This document shows, in pieces, positions 63,253-64,000 of a stretch of 64,000 nucleotides of DNA. The notes below the pieces were generated by a model. That model worked only from the letters and a program-made list of their open reading frames with translations. It was not told the origin of the DNA and searched no databases. How positions within the stretch are numbered: the stretch's first letter is position 1; each line of letters starts with the position of its first letter. A program made the translations under genes and the position numbers. This DNA is from Rugamonas fusca (GTDB lineage: Bacteria; Pseudomonadota; Gammaproteobacteria; Burkholderiales; Burkholderiaceae_D). The stretch lies in the NCBI RefSeq assembly GCF_014042365.1, contig NZ_JACEZS010000012.1, positions 124,001 through 188,000 of the forward strand, in the 5' to 3' direction.

Positions 63253-64000
63253 TCAGGCTGGCCCGGCAGCCTTCCATCCGGGCGCCGTCGCGGGCGCGGG
63301 GGCCAGCCCCGCACCCAATATCGCCAGCGCCTCGTCGATCACCGCGTCCACCTCGGCCAGCGGCCCGTCGTGCATGACGGTGCGATCGGGCCGCACCACG
63401 GCCACCCACCCCACCGGCGCCGCGCCGGGCACCAGCGTATTGCTCAGGTCCTCCCAATCACGCTCGCCGAGCGCGCCCTGCCCGCGCGGCTGGAACGACA
63501 CGATCACGCCGCCAACCTGGGCCCAGGCCACGCGCCGCCAGCCATCCAGAGCGGCGGCCGGATCGCAACCAAAACCCACCAGCGCCAGCCGCTGGCCCAA
63601 CGCGTCGTCGCTCAATACGATGGGCTGGCCGACACCGCGCCGCACCAGTCCCTGCGGCAGCATGCCGCCACGCACCAGGCGCGCGCCGCGTTGGGCGGCC
63701 TTGAACAGCCCCCGGCCAAAGCGGTTCTGCGGTTTGATCTCCAGGTCCTGGAAATAGGAACGCGTGGCCGGTATGCGCTGCGTGAGCGACATCAGGCCAT
63801 GGATCAACAGGGCCGCCACGCGGTTGCGCGGCATGACCAGGCGCCCCATCCACAGCGCCAGCCGGACGATGGACTTGGCGTGCGGACGGCGCTCGGTGTC
63901 ATAGCTGTCGAGGATGGTGGCGGCGGCCCTGCCCTGCACCACCCAGGCCAGCTTCCAGCACAGATTGGCCGCGTCGCGCAGTCCCGCCACCAGTCCCTGA
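63253..64000 (-). CDS. MhpA-like FAD aromatic hydroxylase, C-terminal part
   Basis: The gene enters from the right edge; at least 248 codons are visible. The sequence starts QGLVAGLRDAANLCWKLAWV, the conserved FAD-binding helix of UbiH/MhpA-type hydroxylases (G[QL]...G.RDA.NL.WKL), followed by ILDSYDTERRPHAKSIVRLA, and a C-terminal thioredoxin-like part with VAVVRPDRTVMHDG. This matches 3-(3-hydroxyphenyl)propionate hydroxylase (MhpA). The substrate cannot be fixed from this part. Confidence 0.85.
   Translation of the reverse strand, partial: QGLVAGLRDAANLCWKLAWVVQGRAAATILDSYDTERRPHAKSIVRLALWMGRLVMPRNRVAALLIHGLMSLTQRIPATRSYFQDLEIKPQNRFGRGLFKAAQRGARLVRGGMLPQGLVRRGVGQPIVLSDDALGQRLALVGFGCDPAAALDGWRRVAWAQVGGVIVSFQPRGQGALGERDWEDLSNTLVPGAAPVGWVAVVRPDRTVMHDGPLAEVDAVIDEALAILGAGLAPAPATAPGWKAAGPA

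Overview
The window is GC-rich (roughly two-thirds G+C by eye), densely packed DNA from a bacterial chromosome. The mix of a complete MSHA-type pilus locus, DUF4214/RTX surface proteins, a PEP-CTERM protein and a DUF1800/DUF1501 pair points to Oxalobacteraceae (the Duganella/Massilia/Janthinobacterium group). That placement is an inference from gene content and protein style, not a database result. I saw no insertion sequence, prophage or CRISPR array.

Region 1 (1-12500, minus strand) is an MSHA (mannose-sensitive haemagglutinin) type IV pilus operon. In transcription order it reads mshE, mshG, a MshB/MshF-like pseudopilin, mshA, mshC, mshD, mshO, mshP, then a ~100-bp inverted repeat where mshQ might be expected, then mshI, a PilN-like gene, mshJ, mshK, mshL, mshM and the first 27 codons of mshN, cut by the window edge. 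Most genes overlap the next by 4 bp or less.

Region 2 (12711-27432, plus strand) diverges from the first locus and is a second, paralogous pilus/type II secretion-like locus. Its order is ABC-transporter ATPase, ExeA/MshM-like ATPase, lipoprotein secretin, MshN-like TPR protein, GspE-type ATPase, GspF-type platform protein, PilM/PilN fusion, PilO-like, MshK/PilP-like, two paralogous pseudopilins, ABC-2 permease, a membrane-anchored helical protein, and a separate major prepilin followed by a large perfect palindrome. An ABC ATPase and permease at opposite ends of one pilus locus recall the PilG/PilH/PilI proteins of Myxococcus pili. This locus is the best candidate here for an uncharacterised system.

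Region 3 (27563-37136) holds an APH-fold kinase, a 1.5-kaa hybrid histidine kinase overlapping a response-regulator diguanylate cyclase, and a minus-strand MaoC hydratase plus two acyl-CoA dehydrogenases. Both pilus ATPases begin with MshEN-type repeats, the c-di-GMP-binding module known from MshE, so the nearby cyclase could plausibly act on them.

Region 4 (37337-57487) carries a large DUF4214/RTX-like surface protein behind a near-consensus sigma-54 promoter, an NHL-repeat/M23 peptidase fusion, a candidate small RNA, the Prc/Tsp protease, a membrane protein with an HELAH motif, thymidine kinase, a two-gene reverse transsulfuration operon, a YbaK-type deacylase, a penicillin/AHL acylase, an orphan ParB-like protein, TrhP, a periplasmic solute-binding protein, a zinc-ribbon membrane protein, a 63-aa protein and a DUF2306 protein.

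Region 5 (57488-64000) contains the DUF1800/DUF1501 pair, a PEP-CTERM protein, tRNA-Leu(UAA), an outer-membrane channel of the phenol-MetA/SphA type and the C-terminal part of an MhpA-like aromatic hydroxylase running off the window end.
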